A stretch of 64,000 bases of DNA. It comes from Tritrichomonas foetus (taxonomy: Eukaryota; Parabasalia; Tritrichomonadida; Tritrichomonadidae). Position numbers and translations under genes: made by a program. The stretch covers positions 1 through 64,000 of the forward strand of contig MLAK01000637.1 in the NCBI GenBank assembly GCA_001839685.1, in the 5' to 3' direction. A model generated the notes under the pieces. The model saw nothing but the letters and a program-made list of their open reading frames with translations. It had not been told where the DNA came from and did not search any database. This document shows, piece after piece, positions 25,101 to 35,293 of this stretch (the first letter of the stretch is position 1; every line of letters starts with the position of its first letter).

Positions 25101-26096
25101 ATGAGCTCGTGTTTTATTTTACCCTCCGATTTCAGCGCTTTAGACTTATCGAATGCTCTTGAGGACCTTTTGGAAGAAAATCCAAGCCAAGGATGTCGAA
25201 TTGAAAGGCCCGTTGATTATAATTTACCGCCTACTTTTCAAGATCCGTTTCCTATTTCCGATATCGATCTCGCAATCACAGATACACCACACGAATCATA
25301 CTTTATTACATTTTCGACTCGTTCTGCCCGACTCCAGACCGAATTGAAAGATCAAGTGGAATATTATCGTAATTACTGGAATAGTTTAGTTATGAAGAAA
25401 AATAAAGAGGCTGATGCTTTATCATATGAACCAAAGAAGAAAGGAATTCGTGCCAAAATGCTGACACAACCAAACACACCAGTCACTCCACAGTGGACTG
25501 ACGCAGATTCATCATCAACACAAACTGAAACATCCACTTCATTTTCATCAAAAGAGGAATCAATGAGAGACAAAGATAATAAAAAGCCTGTAAAGAAAGA
25601 TCGAAGAGATGAAGAAGCGTCTCGAAAGAAAGGCAAAAAAGATAAGAAAAAATCAACAAAAGAAAAAACAAGCAAAAAACAAAAAGCTTCTAAAAATGAA
25701 TCCAAATCGAAAAATAAAAATGAAAAGAGTGTTGGCAAAGATGAAAATAAGGAAAATGTTGAATTGATTTCTAGTTTTGTTGAACCTTCGAATTTCGTTT
25801 TAAGACCATCACCGCCTCCATCACCACTTGGAAATACATTTGCTGATAAAATTTCGAAATTAAATGTCTTAAATAATTTGGGTGGCGCGCCAGCCCCAAT
25901 GCAGGCAAGGCAGCAAGTGAGAGCACGTGTCTCTCTAATTTTACCTCCAGATGTAACAGAGCCTTTACAAGACTCTTTACAGAATTCTGGACAGCTAGAT
26001 GACTCACAAGCAGCAAAACCGCCACCACAAATCGTCAGGTGTGGAAGAAGGAGGGGAACTGTTAGACCGCCGACAAGAGCAACTGAAGGGCTCTAA
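25101..26096 (+). CDS. Basic low-complexity protein, unknown function
   Basis: This is a 331-residue protein. The N-terminal ~100 residues have mixed composition (PSDFSALDLSNALEDLLEE, then LQTELKDQVEYYRNYWNSLV, a helix). A Ser/Thr-rich linker follows, then a Lys-rich tract over about residues 150-215 (KKGKKDKKKSTKEKTSKKQK). The tail is Pro-rich with RPSPPPSPLG and a final CGRRRGTVRPPTRATEGL. The composition suggests a nuclear or nucleic-acid-associated protein with a short structured N-terminus, but no domain is recognised. The antisense frames over the Lys tract are compositional shadows. Confidence 0.85.
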   Translation: MSSCFILPSDFSALDLSNALEDLLEENPSQGCRIERPVDYNLPPTFQDPFPISDIDLAITDTPHESYFITFSTRSARLQTELKDQVEYYRNYWNSLVMKKNKEADALSYEPKKKGIRAKMLTQPNTPVTPQWTDADSSSTQTETSTSFSSKEESMRDKDNKKPVKKDRRDEEASRKKGKKDKKKSTKEKTSKKQKASKNESKSKNKNEKSVGKDENKENVELISSFVEPSNFVLRPSPPPSPLGNTFADKISKLNVLNNLGGAPAPMQARQQVRARVSLILPPDVTEPLQDSLQNSGQLDDSQAAKPPPQIVRCGRRRGTVRPPTRATEGL

Positions 26097-26295
26097 ACCT
26101 AACATCACATCTTAATTGTTTACCAATCTTTTTATTTTCAATTTTTACTTTTTATGAATATTTCTGAATGTGTTATTATGTTTCTGATTATATCCATCAT
26201 TGAATACATTATATACAATTGTAATTCTTGAAAGGAAACACAAATAATAATTTTAAAAACATAGGAATAAAATATTTCGAAACGCACATATTTAC

Positions 26296-29151
26296 TTACA
26301 CAACATTATCCATGTGATTTGCATGTTTCTTCTGAAATATTCCAATCTCATGAACACCAAATTTTTCGTTGATTTGTTTTTCTTGCTTAATATATATATG
26401 CTTATACTTCTTCATATCATTTATCGCATTAGTGAGTTGAATTGTCACAGTTTTCAATACTCCTTCAAGCTTGTCAATTAATGCAGTATCAACTGCACGG
26501 GATGGCATGTTTGAATTAATCAGATTTATTTTAGATTTCCTGTCAAAGCATTCTTGCCACTTTTTGTCAAGACTCTTTCTAATTTGTTCTTTTTCTTGAT
26601 TCAATCTTGCAAGTTCATTATTTATTTCATTTTTCAGCTGATAAACAGAAGCATCGAGTTCAGCACGTTGCATTGTCCAGACATTTCGTGTATCTTGAGG
26701 AAAGTTTGGTTTAAATTCTTTAATTTCTTGTTGTAATATCGATTTGATTTCATTAAAAGCTTTCTTTTTATCATTTAATATGATAGCATATGAATTTTTC
26801 AAATCTTTTTCGTTTTGAATGGAGTTTTGGTGAATGTTAGAAAGATTTTCATTCAATTTTTTATTTTCTTCTTTAAATTCACTATTTTGTTTATTAATTA
26901 AAGCTTTAATTTCATTTATTTGAGAATTATTTTCATTTATTTGATTGCTAATGGTATTTTTAAGATTATGAATTAAATCTTTCTTCACAATTTCAGCGTT
27001 TTCAATCGAATTTTTCAAATCATGAGATAGTTGTAAAATAATTTCATTTAATTTGGTTTCAGAAGTTTTTTCATCGAAATTATTATCTCTATAAAATTCG
27101 TCTAATATATTTTTGAACTTTGTTTCATTTTGTAAATTATTTAATATATTGGTTAGTTCGATAATTTTTTCTTGTTTTTCATTTTTAACATTTTCGATTT
27201 TAATCATCATTGCTTTCTTTGCTTGTTCCCTTGCTCTTGGATTTACAGCATTGATATTTGTTTTCTGTTTAAATCGCTCTTTTTCTTTCTCGATTTTTTC
27301 GGTCCATTCAAAATTGATACACTTTGTGCGACTTTGAATGATAGTTTCATGATCAATTTTTTCTGCTTTAAGGTCAGAAATCACGCGAAGCATGTTTTTA
27401 AAGATCTCTGATTCAGGGACTACAACAACATTTTCCCTTAATTGATCTTGAAGATTATTATAAAGAATTTGATAATCATTTTCTAATTTTTGGTATTCAG
27501 ATTTTGAGTAACCACAGCTTTGAATTAATTCTAACGTTTGTTCATATTCCATATTTTTTTCTTTTTTGAGCGATTCCTCTTTTTCTTGATTTTTAGCTTT
27601 TATTTCTTCTATTTTCTTTTCATTTATAGCTTGATCTTTTTGAAGCATTGTTGAAATTTGATTTTTCAGTTTTTCTATTTTCTCAATAGTTTCATCTTTG
27701 ATTGAATTTATATCATTTTGCAATTTTTGTTCAAAATCAGAAAGAGTCTGCAGATTCAAAGAAATGAGTGAATCTTTTTCTTTTTTTAAATTTTCAAATT
27801 TCGATTGATACTCAAGCAAAACTTTATTACCGTTATTTTCATTTTCACTTAACAATTCTTTTAATTTTTTAATTTCAGCTTCATATTCTTTTTTCATTTT
27901 ATCTTTTTGCATCATAAATGCTTTTGAATTTGTTTCAATAACTCGTTTATTCTGCATTTTATTTGTAGTTTTGTCACTATTCAATTTAGATATCTCACTT
28001 TTTGATGTTTGAATGAATTCTTCGATTTCTTTTTTCATATTTTCATTGATTTGTAATAATTTTTGTTCATCCTTTTGGATTTTCTTTCGAAGAAGATCTA
28101 AACTAGATTTTAATGATCTTCGAAGATAATCAAGTGTAGAATTATCGTTTTGATTATCATGGTCGAGAATTGCTTTCCTATCATTCAGTTCATTTCTAAA
28201 CCTCTGTGAAAGTTCATCCATTTCTTTTTGTTTAATTGATAATTCATTGTCAAATGGATTCACATTATTTTTCAAATTTTCCAGAGCTTTTTCCATTTCT
28301 TTGTGTTCATTTTCAATCTTTTTATTGAATTCAATTTTTTCATTTTGATAAGAAATTTGATTATTTGAATATATTTCAATTTCATTCAGAATTTTAGATT
28401 TTATGATTGCTAATTTTTTCTTATTCTCTTCAATTATTTCATTTGCCATTTTCAAGAAGCTTTCTTTATCGAATTTTTGATAATGAATTTGGATTCTATT
28501 TTCAAAAGTGTCACCTTCATTTCGGATTCTTTCTAAATTCTTTTCATGCTCCAAATTGAGTTCATCCATTTTTCTGTCAAATTCATTTTGAAATGTTTTC
28601 ATTTTAATTTCGAAATCCTCCAAAAATGAATTGATTTCATTTTCACCTTTTTTATTTTCTTCATCAACTTTTTCATTTAAGTAATTTGAGTATTCATCCA
28701 TTATTTGTCGCAATTTGATATTTTCGTTATTTATATTATTTTCTAAATCTTTGATTTGTTCGATTAAATTCTGACATTCGTTTTCGATTCCAGCTGCCAA
28801 AGAATTTGTGTCTTTTTGAATTTCTTCACAATTTTCAGACGATGAATTTTTTAAGTTTTGATATTTTCTTTGATAAAGTCGATCTGTTCTTTCAATTATA
28901 AACTTATAATCTTCAACCGATGATGTCTGTAGTTTTGTTACCTGTCGATGGTAGATGTCGATTGCATGGTCAATTCTCTGATTAAACCAATTTCGTATAA
29001 ATTCTCGCTGTAAAGATACCTCGTTTGATGTTGACGATAGATCATATATTAGCCTGTGCAGCTGTACTTGCTTTTTGTTAAAGTTCTTCCGTAAAATTTC
29101 ACGATTTTGTTGAGAAATTTTGCGAGGAAGAACTTTCTTCTTTCCAGGCAT
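26296..29151 (-). CDS. Long coiled-coil protein, probable cytoskeletal component
   Basis: This 951-residue protein is predicted coiled coil over nearly its whole length (residues about 90-890), extremely rich in Glu, Lys, Asn, Ile and Leu, with heptad-like spacing and no membrane segments. The N-terminus is basic (MPGKKKVLPRKISQQN) and followed by a non-coiled helical head containing FIRNWFNQRIDHAIDIYHRQ. The C-terminal 70 residues are again distinct (LEGVLKTVTIQLTNAINDMK, then HEIGIFQKKHANHMDNVV). Trichomonads have many such proteins in basal bodies, costa, pelta-axostyle and axonemes. Assignment to one of these is inference. It is divergent from the NMNAT gene. Confidence 0.92.
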   Translation of the reverse strand: MPGKKKVLPRKISQQNREILRKNFNKKQVQLHRLIYDLSSTSNEVSLQREFIRNWFNQRIDHAIDIYHRQVTKLQTSSVEDYKFIIERTDRLYQRKYQNLKNSSSENCEEIQKDTNSLAAGIENECQNLIEQIKDLENNINNENIKLRQIMDEYSNYLNEKVDEENKKGENEINSFLEDFEIKMKTFQNEFDRKMDELNLEHEKNLERIRNEGDTFENRIQIHYQKFDKESFLKMANEIIEENKKKLAIIKSKILNEIEIYSNNQISYQNEKIEFNKKIENEHKEMEKALENLKNNVNPFDNELSIKQKEMDELSQRFRNELNDRKAILDHDNQNDNSTLDYLRRSLKSSLDLLRKKIQKDEQKLLQINENMKKEIEEFIQTSKSEISKLNSDKTTNKMQNKRVIETNSKAFMMQKDKMKKEYEAEIKKLKELLSENENNGNKVLLEYQSKFENLKKEKDSLISLNLQTLSDFEQKLQNDINSIKDETIEKIEKLKNQISTMLQKDQAINEKKIEEIKAKNQEKEESLKKEKNMEYEQTLELIQSCGYSKSEYQKLENDYQILYNNLQDQLRENVVVVPESEIFKNMLRVISDLKAEKIDHETIIQSRTKCINFEWTEKIEKEKERFKQKTNINAVNPRAREQAKKAMMIKIENVKNEKQEKIIELTNILNNLQNETKFKNILDEFYRDNNFDEKTSETKLNEIILQLSHDLKNSIENAEIVKKDLIHNLKNTISNQINENNSQINEIKALINKQNSEFKEENKKLNENLSNIHQNSIQNEKDLKNSYAIILNDKKKAFNEIKSILQQEIKEFKPNFPQDTRNVWTMQRAELDASVYQLKNEINNELARLNQEKEQIRKSLDKKWQECFDRKSKINLINSNMPSRAVDTALIDKLEGVLKTVTIQLTNAINDMKKYKHIYIKQEKQINEKFGVHEIGIFQKKHANHMDNVV

Positions 29152-29472
29152 TCAATATTATAATATACGTTTATTATTTTTCACCATATATTAGGTCAAA
29201 TATATTTATCGTATTATACAAAATTTCTAACATTACTTGGTCAAATTTCGAATTTCACAAAAAATAACTAAAAACCTTAACAGATAAATATTTAAAATAT
29301 CGGTAATATGTCAAATAAATAGGTTTTATTTTGATTATTTAATATTACAATATTGTATCAATTAGATATGATTTAGTTATAATTCATTAATTTGCAATTA
29401 CATGAAGATATAAAATAGATAAGTGTCTCGACAATTTGACCTTGTAATCCACGAATTTGACATGTCAAAAAT
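29152..29472. other. Divergent promoter region, 321 bp
   Basis: Very AT-rich spacer between the coiled-coil gene (-) and NMNAT (+). No RNA gene or repeat is seen. Confidence 0.5.
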
Positions 29473-30108
29473 ATGTCAACTAAGAATTGTGTTTTAGTCC
29501 TTTCTGGCAGTTTTAATCCACCAACAAATGCCCATCTTTCACTGATTTCAATGGCACGAAATGCAGTGGAAGAGCATGGCTATAAAGTTGTGGCTGCACG
29601 AATGGTTCCAACACATGGCACATATGACAAGCCTGGCCTCGCTTCTCCAGTTGAGCGGACAGAAATGTGTAGAAGAGCTTGTTCTGGTAGCAGCTGGATT
29701 ACTGTTGACACTTTTGAAGTCGATCAACCAAATTGGACAGATTGTTTGACTTCACTTAAGCATCAACAAAGTGGTTTTCCGGATTGTAGAATATTCTATA
29801 TTTGTGGAAGTGATTTGGTCATGAGATGGAACGAACCTGTTTGGCCGGATGAAGAAGTCATTGAAATATTAACAGATTTTGGTGTCTGCATGTTTTCACG
29901 AAATGTTCCAATTGAAACAATTGCTGAACAAGTTCCAGTTTTGAAAGGACGTCTTCAAAATGTGATTATGGCAGGTGATAATCCAATGCTTGGTTTATCG
30001 TCGACATTTGTGAGAAATTACATTCAAAAAGGTTTGAAAATTGCTGGATTTGTGCCACAAGCTGTTGAAGATTACATTGAAGAAAAGAAAATCTATCAAC
30101 CAAAATGA
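29473..30108 (+). CDS. Nicotinamide/nicotinate mononucleotide adenylyltransferase (NMNAT)
   Basis: This is a 211-residue nucleotidyltransferase of the cytidylyltransferase-like superfamily. The ATP-binding motif SGSFNPPTNAHL at residues 11-22 corresponds to GxFNPxTxxH. The central YICGSDLVMRWNEP carries the conserved G-x-D. The C-terminal signature LSSTFVRNYIQKG near residue 175 corresponds to ISSTxxR. W-x-x-x-D-x-F-E (SWITVDTFEVDQPNWTD) is typical of eukaryotic NMNAT. The enzyme joins NMN or nicotinate mononucleotide and ATP to make NAD(+) or its deamido form. Length is somewhat short but complete. An out-of-frame ATG lies 11 bases upstream; ATG 29473 is the one in frame. Confidence 0.92.
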   Translation: MSTKNCVLVLSGSFNPPTNAHLSLISMARNAVEEHGYKVVAARMVPTHGTYDKPGLASPVERTEMCRRACSGSSWITVDTFEVDQPNWTDCLTSLKHQQSGFPDCRIFYICGSDLVMRWNEPVWPDEEVIEILTDFGVCMFSRNVPIETIAEQVPVLKGRLQNVIMAGDNPMLGLSSTFVRNYIQKGLKIAGFVPQAVEDYIEEKKIYQPK

Positions 30109-30270
30109 AAATTAAATTTATAAAAGTCTAAAAGCGCCACTTTTTTTCTTTTTTCTTTTGTTAAAAAATCATATTTAATGAATATAATTAATTATTTCCG
30201 AATCTATTATATCAGATAAAAAAAAGATAATATATTCTGACTATATCAATTTTTAACATATAATATAAAA

Positions 30271-33200
30271 TCACACAAGGGCTTTCCTTCTAAGAGGAAT
30301 TCGATTTTTTTGGAACTGCTTGCTTGTCTTCGAAAGACAAATTGCAGCCAATATATAAAGTGAAACACTCTTCATACTTGCATTTTGTCTCTTTTGTTTC
30401 TTAAAGCAAGTCGAATCGTGTTCAAATAGAAGTTGTTTTTGAGTTCTCAACGATTGAATAGACTTAAGAAGATGGCTTTTAGCTTTGGTAGCAAAGAATG
30501 TATCTTTTATTAAAGTTTTCATTTCTTGAGTGGATGTATTTTGAATATTTGCTTTTAATGCAATTTCATTAATCCAATCCTCCCATTCATCTATTTCTTT
30601 TTTCGCGTTAATTCTTTGGGAAGGTGTTGGTTGGCCATTTTTTGTAGAAGAACTGGCTGTCTTAGTATTGTTATTAAGTGTGTTAAGCTTTTCAATGATT
30701 ATTGTCAAAGTAGATAAAATTGTTGTTTGATTCCATTCTGGCTCACTTTTATATTTAGAAATAATTTTTCCAAGCTGTTCAAGAAATAGGTCATCTGTAA
30801 CAGAAATTGAATTTGTGTTTTGCATTATTGCATCTTCAACAGCTGCTTGGGCAGCAGCGAGTTTGATTTCGAGATTTTCAATTTGTATTTTGTAGTTTTC
30901 TTCTTTTACAGAAAAATCATTCTCTAAATATGTATTTCTTTGTGCAGTTTGATGAATTACATCTTTAATATCTTCTAATTGATTAGTGAAGGTATGTTCA
31001 AACGTTTTTGATGATACGTAAATTGAATCTTTAAGTTCTCTGATTTTATTTATTTTCTTTTGAAGTTTTTCTTCTAAAATAGTTTCTCTTTCATGACACA
31101 TTTGTTCAATTTTCTTGATTTCATTTTTCGTTTTTCTTCGTTCAGCTTTAATCACATTTTTAATTTGTGATACAAATGTCTCTTTTTGACTTTCAAGTGC
31201 AGCTTCATTTTCTTTTCGAGCTTGTTCAATTTGTTTGAATCGTTCATCGGATAATTGTTTATATTCTTCAACATTTTTTTCGGCGTAATTCAAATTTTTA
31301 ATTGTTCTTTCAAGTTGGAAATTGAGCGATGAAATTTGCATGTCTTTTTCACTTATTATAGAATTTAGTTCAATTTGTTCAGATTTCATGTCGTGAAGAC
31401 TTTCTCTCAATTCTTCATTATTTGAATTGGAATAAGGAAATTGAATTGAAGTAAATTCTTCTTGGGATTCTCGAATTCTACTTTTCATGAGATCATTTAG
31501 CTCATCAATAAAAGATAGAATTGAATCCGGTAGTTCTGAATATTTTCCTCTGAATTTGATAGCTGGCCGAAGTTTCTCATCGACTAAAGAAATCATAGTG
31601 AAAATTTCATTTAAAAATTCTGAAACAGTTTCATAAAATGAAAATGAATTACAACGGAAGAATTTTGAAGATTGAATTGATTTAAAGATCAATTCAAATA
31701 TATTTTTACTATCTGTTAAAAATTTTTGCAAAGATTCAATCATATTTTGTCTTTGGTATTCTTTTGGCAATAAAGAGTTTAACTCAAAAATTTGATCAGC
31801 AGTTTTTTCATTTTTCTTAATTAAATAATTATTTGCTGAGCATAGAGCAACCAAAACAGCATACTCCTGAGATTTATCTTCATTATCATTGCTTTCATTA
31901 TTAGTGAATTCATTTATTAGACTGTTAACATCTTCTTTTGATTTAAAAATTTTGGTAAAGAATGAGTTTTCTTCGTCATTTTCAAGAATTGAAACTCTTA
32001 ATGATTCAATATTGCCAATAATTTCGTCTCTTAAAAATATATCTTTAATAAGTGGTTCTGATTGGCTCAGAAGTGGAATTACATCATCTTCATCTGTCAG
32101 TATTCGAATAATATAAGATGAAAGCGTATCAATTGTTGAACTAAGTTTCTTAATTCGATTTTCATAAATTTCGTTGTGAATTTCTTTTTGATTTTCATTG
32201 AAATTATGATCATTTTCTTTTTCATTAGTCTCTTTTGAATATTCACTTTCTTTATTTTCTTTTGAAGTCAGAAATTCTAATTTATTATTGACTTCTGTAA
32301 TTTGATTTTGTAAATTGGAAATTTCATCTTTTAATGAATTATTTTCTTTTGACAATTGAGAAATTTGGTTATTAAGAACAAACTTGTCTTCTTCGGCCAT
32401 AGAAAGACGATCCTCAAACTCATCAATGACTTGGAGACATTTCATTGACGTAAATGTATCATTCTTTCGAAATTCATTCATTTTAAAAAGTTCTTTTTCT
32501 AATTTTCTTGTATTTTCAGTTAAAATATCGATTGTTTTTATGTAATTTTTAATTTCTTCATCTTTTTGGTTATCAATTTCATTTTCAGTTGTTTGTTTTT
32601 TCATATTTATTTGTAATTGCTCAATTTGAAGTGTATAAGCACGAATTTGTGATTTAAATTCATCTATTTTAACTTTTCGCTTTGTTAGTTTATCTTTTAA
32701 TTGCGATATTTGATTAACTAGCTCTTTGTTGTCTTCTGTCATTTGTGCGATTATGTTTTCTTGATTCTCAATTTTGGTTTGGAAGATGTGCCTTTGTAAA
32801 TCTTTGTCTAAGAGCTTGTCATTTAGATTTTCATAATCAACACAATTTTTTGTATTCAATTGAGAAAATTCCGCTTTAAGTTCTCGAATTCTCAATTTCA
32901 AATGATCATTTTCATAAATCAGCCGATTATTATCTGTTTGATATGAAGCCAATTCCTCACGATATGAAGCTTCTTTTGATAGTAGACCTTTATTTTGTTC
33001 CTGCAGGTAAAAAAGCTCAGAATTAAATGTGTCTTTCGATGGTGATTTGATCAGAAATTGATCACTTCTGTTTAGCGATATATTCTTGATATTCTGAAGC
33101 GAAATTTGAGAACGAAGAGAAACGTTTGTGATTTTTTGATATTCGTTTAAAATTGCCCGAAAAGAAAAATCGATTTTTTCAAAATTTGCTTCCGTAAACT

Positions 33201-33396
33201 TCAATCCTATCAACGATCTAATGAATGTAAGCGCGAGATCTCCAAGTTTTGTAAGGTATGGATATTCACCCACTAATTCTGATAAATCAGGAACGTTGAA
33301 GTCGATATTATCTTTGAAAAACTGATCTAGATTTTGCTCAGCTTGCTCTTTTGTTCGGAGAAATATGTCTCCCATCGATAATGAGGAGACATTCAT
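30271..33396 (-). CDS. Giant coiled-coil protein, probable cytoskeletal component
   Basis: This is a 1041-residue protein from ATG 33396 (MNVSSLSMGDIFLRTKEQ); the frame is open a little further upstream without ATG. After an N-terminal helical head of about 130 residues containing VPDLSELVGEYPYLTKLGDL, the chain is coiled coil (about 150-460 and 660-880), separated by a globular helical section with ENDEENSFFTKIFKSKEDV and FRCNSFSFYETVSEFLNEIF. The tail contains a W-x-x-W motif (EIDEWEDWINEIALKANIQN) and a basic end (LRRKA). No motor, kinase or membrane motif is seen. It probably acts as a structural protein of the flagellar apparatus or cytoskeleton (inference). It is divergent from the gene at 33594. 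Confidence 0.92.
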   Translation of the reverse strand: MNVSSLSMGDIFLRTKEQAEQNLDQFFKDNIDFNVPDLSELVGEYPYLTKLGDLALTFIRSLIGLKFTEANFEKIDFSFRAILNEYQKITNVSLRSQISLQNIKNISLNRSDQFLIKSPSKDTFNSELFYLQEQNKGLLSKEASYREELASYQTDNNRLIYENDHLKLRIRELKAEFSQLNTKNCVDYENLNDKLLDKDLQRHIFQTKIENQENIIAQMTEDNKELVNQISQLKDKLTKRKVKIDEFKSQIRAYTLQIEQLQINMKKQTTENEIDNQKDEEIKNYIKTIDILTENTRKLEKELFKMNEFRKNDTFTSMKCLQVIDEFEDRLSMAEEDKFVLNNQISQLSKENNSLKDEISNLQNQITEVNNKLEFLTSKENKESEYSKETNEKENDHNFNENQKEIHNEIYENRIKKLSSTIDTLSSYIIRILTDEDDVIPLLSQSEPLIKDIFLRDEIIGNIESLRVSILENDEENSFFTKIFKSKEDVNSLINEFTNNESNDNEDKSQEYAVLVALCSANNYLIKKNEKTADQIFELNSLLPKEYQRQNMIESLQKFLTDSKNIFELIFKSIQSSKFFRCNSFSFYETVSEFLNEIFTMISLVDEKLRPAIKFRGKYSELPDSILSFIDELNDLMKSRIRESQEEFTSIQFPYSNSNNEELRESLHDMKSEQIELNSIISEKDMQISSLNFQLERTIKNLNYAEKNVEEYKQLSDERFKQIEQARKENEAALESQKETFVSQIKNVIKAERRKTKNEIKKIEQMCHERETILEEKLQKKINKIRELKDSIYVSSKTFEHTFTNQLEDIKDVIHQTAQRNTYLENDFSVKEENYKIQIENLEIKLAAAQAAVEDAIMQNTNSISVTDDLFLEQLGKIISKYKSEPEWNQTTILSTLTIIIEKLNTLNNNTKTASSSTKNGQPTPSQRINAKKEIDEWEDWINEIALKANIQNTSTQEMKTLIKDTFFATKAKSHLLKSIQSLRTQKQLLFEHDSTCFKKQKRQNASMKSVSLYILAAICLSKTSKQFQKNRIPLRRKALV

Positions 33397-33593
33397 TTGC
33401 GCAACTGGCTTCAAAACTTTTTCTAAACGAAAATCTGTTAATCACTCACAAAAAAAAGTTTTGCTTTAAATTTTCTCACAAATTTCTTTCACAATTTTTG
33501 AAAAATTTTTAAACGTAAGAAATGGATGAGAAATTTTGTAACTTTTGTTGTAAGATATGAGGCAAGTATTTCACCTTTAATTTGACCAAAAAA

Positions 33594-34577
33594 ATGTTTG
33601 AAAATCAATTCGCGAATATTGCCTATCCATTAATAGATTTACCATGCGACAATTCTTTATCAATAACACATTCCTCAGACCATGCCGAAATCGATCTTTC
33701 AATGGAGCATTTTTTCCAGAACCCAGAATTTTCACTGCTTTTATCTGAGAAAGTTGGAGATATTGGTTTGAGCTATTGCTCTGATTCTTCAAAATTAGCA
33801 ATTTCGCCGGCCATTCCCTTCATTTATCCAAGATTCACGATCGAGAATAGAATTGGGAATAAAAACGAGAAACCAGAAGCCAAATATATAAATGACAGCA
33901 AAGACAATATTCCTTGTACAGTTTATAATTTAAGATTGCCTCTAGCCTTTAAAAATATCAAAATCAGGTTCGATGCCAATATCGTTGATACTTTTTCTGA
34001 TCGAATTCCAAGTTTTGCTTCACAACTCAAATATAAAACTGATTCTTTTTCAATCAGGACAGACTGTAAAATTTATCCAAATTTTGAAGAAAAAATTCTT
34101 TTTGAATTTGGAAAATCGGCATTTTTATTAAAATATGGAGAAAATTTATCAAAACTAAAATTTAGTTTTACTCTCGGAAAATATTATTTATTTGGTGTCT
34201 ACAAACGTGATGAAATTTTATCCGCAAGTCCACAATGTGGAATTGTGCATGAATCAAAAAATCACGTTTCTGGACTCAAATTCGACATTCGAAAATCTGT
34301 GATAAAAGTTAAAGAATATAGGAACATTACATCAAATATAAAATTAGCAGGTATGCTGAGATATCAAATTCCAAATGCTTTACAATACAGTTTTGGTATC
34401 AAGCATTCTGCATCATTCGGAAAGATATATTTGGCTCATGGATCTGAAAAAAGAAGCATCACTGCTGGAGTGAAGGCGCCTCTCACTAAATCCATCACAA
34501 TGGGTGTTTTTGGACGTGCTTGTTTCCATGAAAAACTTGAAAAATCGCTAAATATTGATTTAAACTTCGATCATTAA
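33594..34577 (+). CDS. Candidate beta-barrel membrane protein (hydrogenosomal?)
   Basis: This 327-residue protein has no alpha-helical membrane segment. After the first 60 residues it is built of alternating polar/hydrophobic strands of 9-12 residues with tight turns. Examples are FKNIKIRFDANIV, SQLKYKTDSFSIRTDCKIYP, LKFSFTLGKYYLFGVYKRDE, LAGMLRYQIPNALQYSFGIK and ITMGVFGRACFHEKLEKSLN. It ends with a strand (NIDLNFDH), as beta-barrels do. This is the look of Tom40/VDAC-type mitochondrial porins and their divergent hydrogenosomal outer-membrane relatives. Length (300-350) also fits. The assignment is from strand pattern alone. Start ATG 33594 is the first in frame. Confidence 0.85.
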   Translation: MFENQFANIAYPLIDLPCDNSLSITHSSDHAEIDLSMEHFFQNPEFSLLLSEKVGDIGLSYCSDSSKLAISPAIPFIYPRFTIENRIGNKNEKPEAKYINDSKDNIPCTVYNLRLPLAFKNIKIRFDANIVDTFSDRIPSFASQLKYKTDSFSIRTDCKIYPNFEEKILFEFGKSAFLLKYGENLSKLKFSFTLGKYYLFGVYKRDEILSASPQCGIVHESKNHVSGLKFDIRKSVIKVKEYRNITSNIKLAGMLRYQIPNALQYSFGIKHSASFGKIYLAHGSEKRSITAGVKAPLTKSITMGVFGRACFHEKLEKSLNIDLNFDH

Positions 34578-35293
34578 ATGAAATAAAACTATCATTTCTT
34601 CAACCATAAAATATGCTTTTATACCGTCCCTTTATTATTTCATTTCTATAATAACATTTATGAATCATTTAGTCTGTGTTAAAGATTCATATCAATTAAA
34701 TAATAATGAATCCTGTTGTGATTAATGTAAAGAAAGTTCAAATAATGTAGGAGAATATATTTGTTTATCATGTGATATAGGATGTCTCAATTCATTAGGG
34801 AAATGTGATCAATGTGATAAAGGTAAAAGCATTATAAACAAATTTTTTTTTTTTCACAAAAGTTTCTAGAATAAATGGTACAAAAAAAATTATTTGATTT
34901 CCCAAATTCAAACATGGAAGATTTTTAAACAAAGATGTATTATGTAATAATTTCTATTTATAAGAGATGGGTACATGAATGAGGCATTATATACAAGTGT
35001 GATATTGATATTCTCATGGAACAGTTTTATAGGTAGTTATTAGATAAGCGATATCTATACAAGATTGTGCATGAAATAGTCATTCAAATTAGCATATTCA
35101 TATGTATTAATCTCAAGACAACGTATCAATGGTTCACATTTGATACGTTTTGATCGTTTTTGATCGGTTATTTTACAAATATTGCCATTGAAAAATTATA
35201 ATATTTAATTTTGAATACTTTATGTAATTTTAAATACTTGATAAATCAATTTTTTGTGAAATTTGAAAAAACCGCCAAAAATTTCATCATCAA
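34578..35293. other. Intergenic region with a cysteine-rich relic
   Basis: 716 bp of AT-rich DNA. The only protein-like content is the relic at 34661-34840. A TTTTGATCGTTTTTGATCGG doublet lies near 35146. Confidence 0.55.
34661..34840 (+). pseudogene. Relic of a cysteine-rich (CxxC) protein
   Basis: One frame from ATG 34661 has cysteines spaced as in furin-like or CxxC surface repeats: LVCVKDSYQLNNNESCCD, an in-frame TAA, then CKESSNNVGEYICLSCDIGC and LNSLGKCDQCDKG. It then dissolves into a T-run. It is short and stopped, so probably a fragment of a surface-protein gene. Confidence 0.4.

Noticed and set aside
25373..25738. 121-codon minus-strand frame rich in Phe, Leu and Ser
   Set aside because: Antisense shadow of the Lys-rich tract of the gene at 25101-26096.
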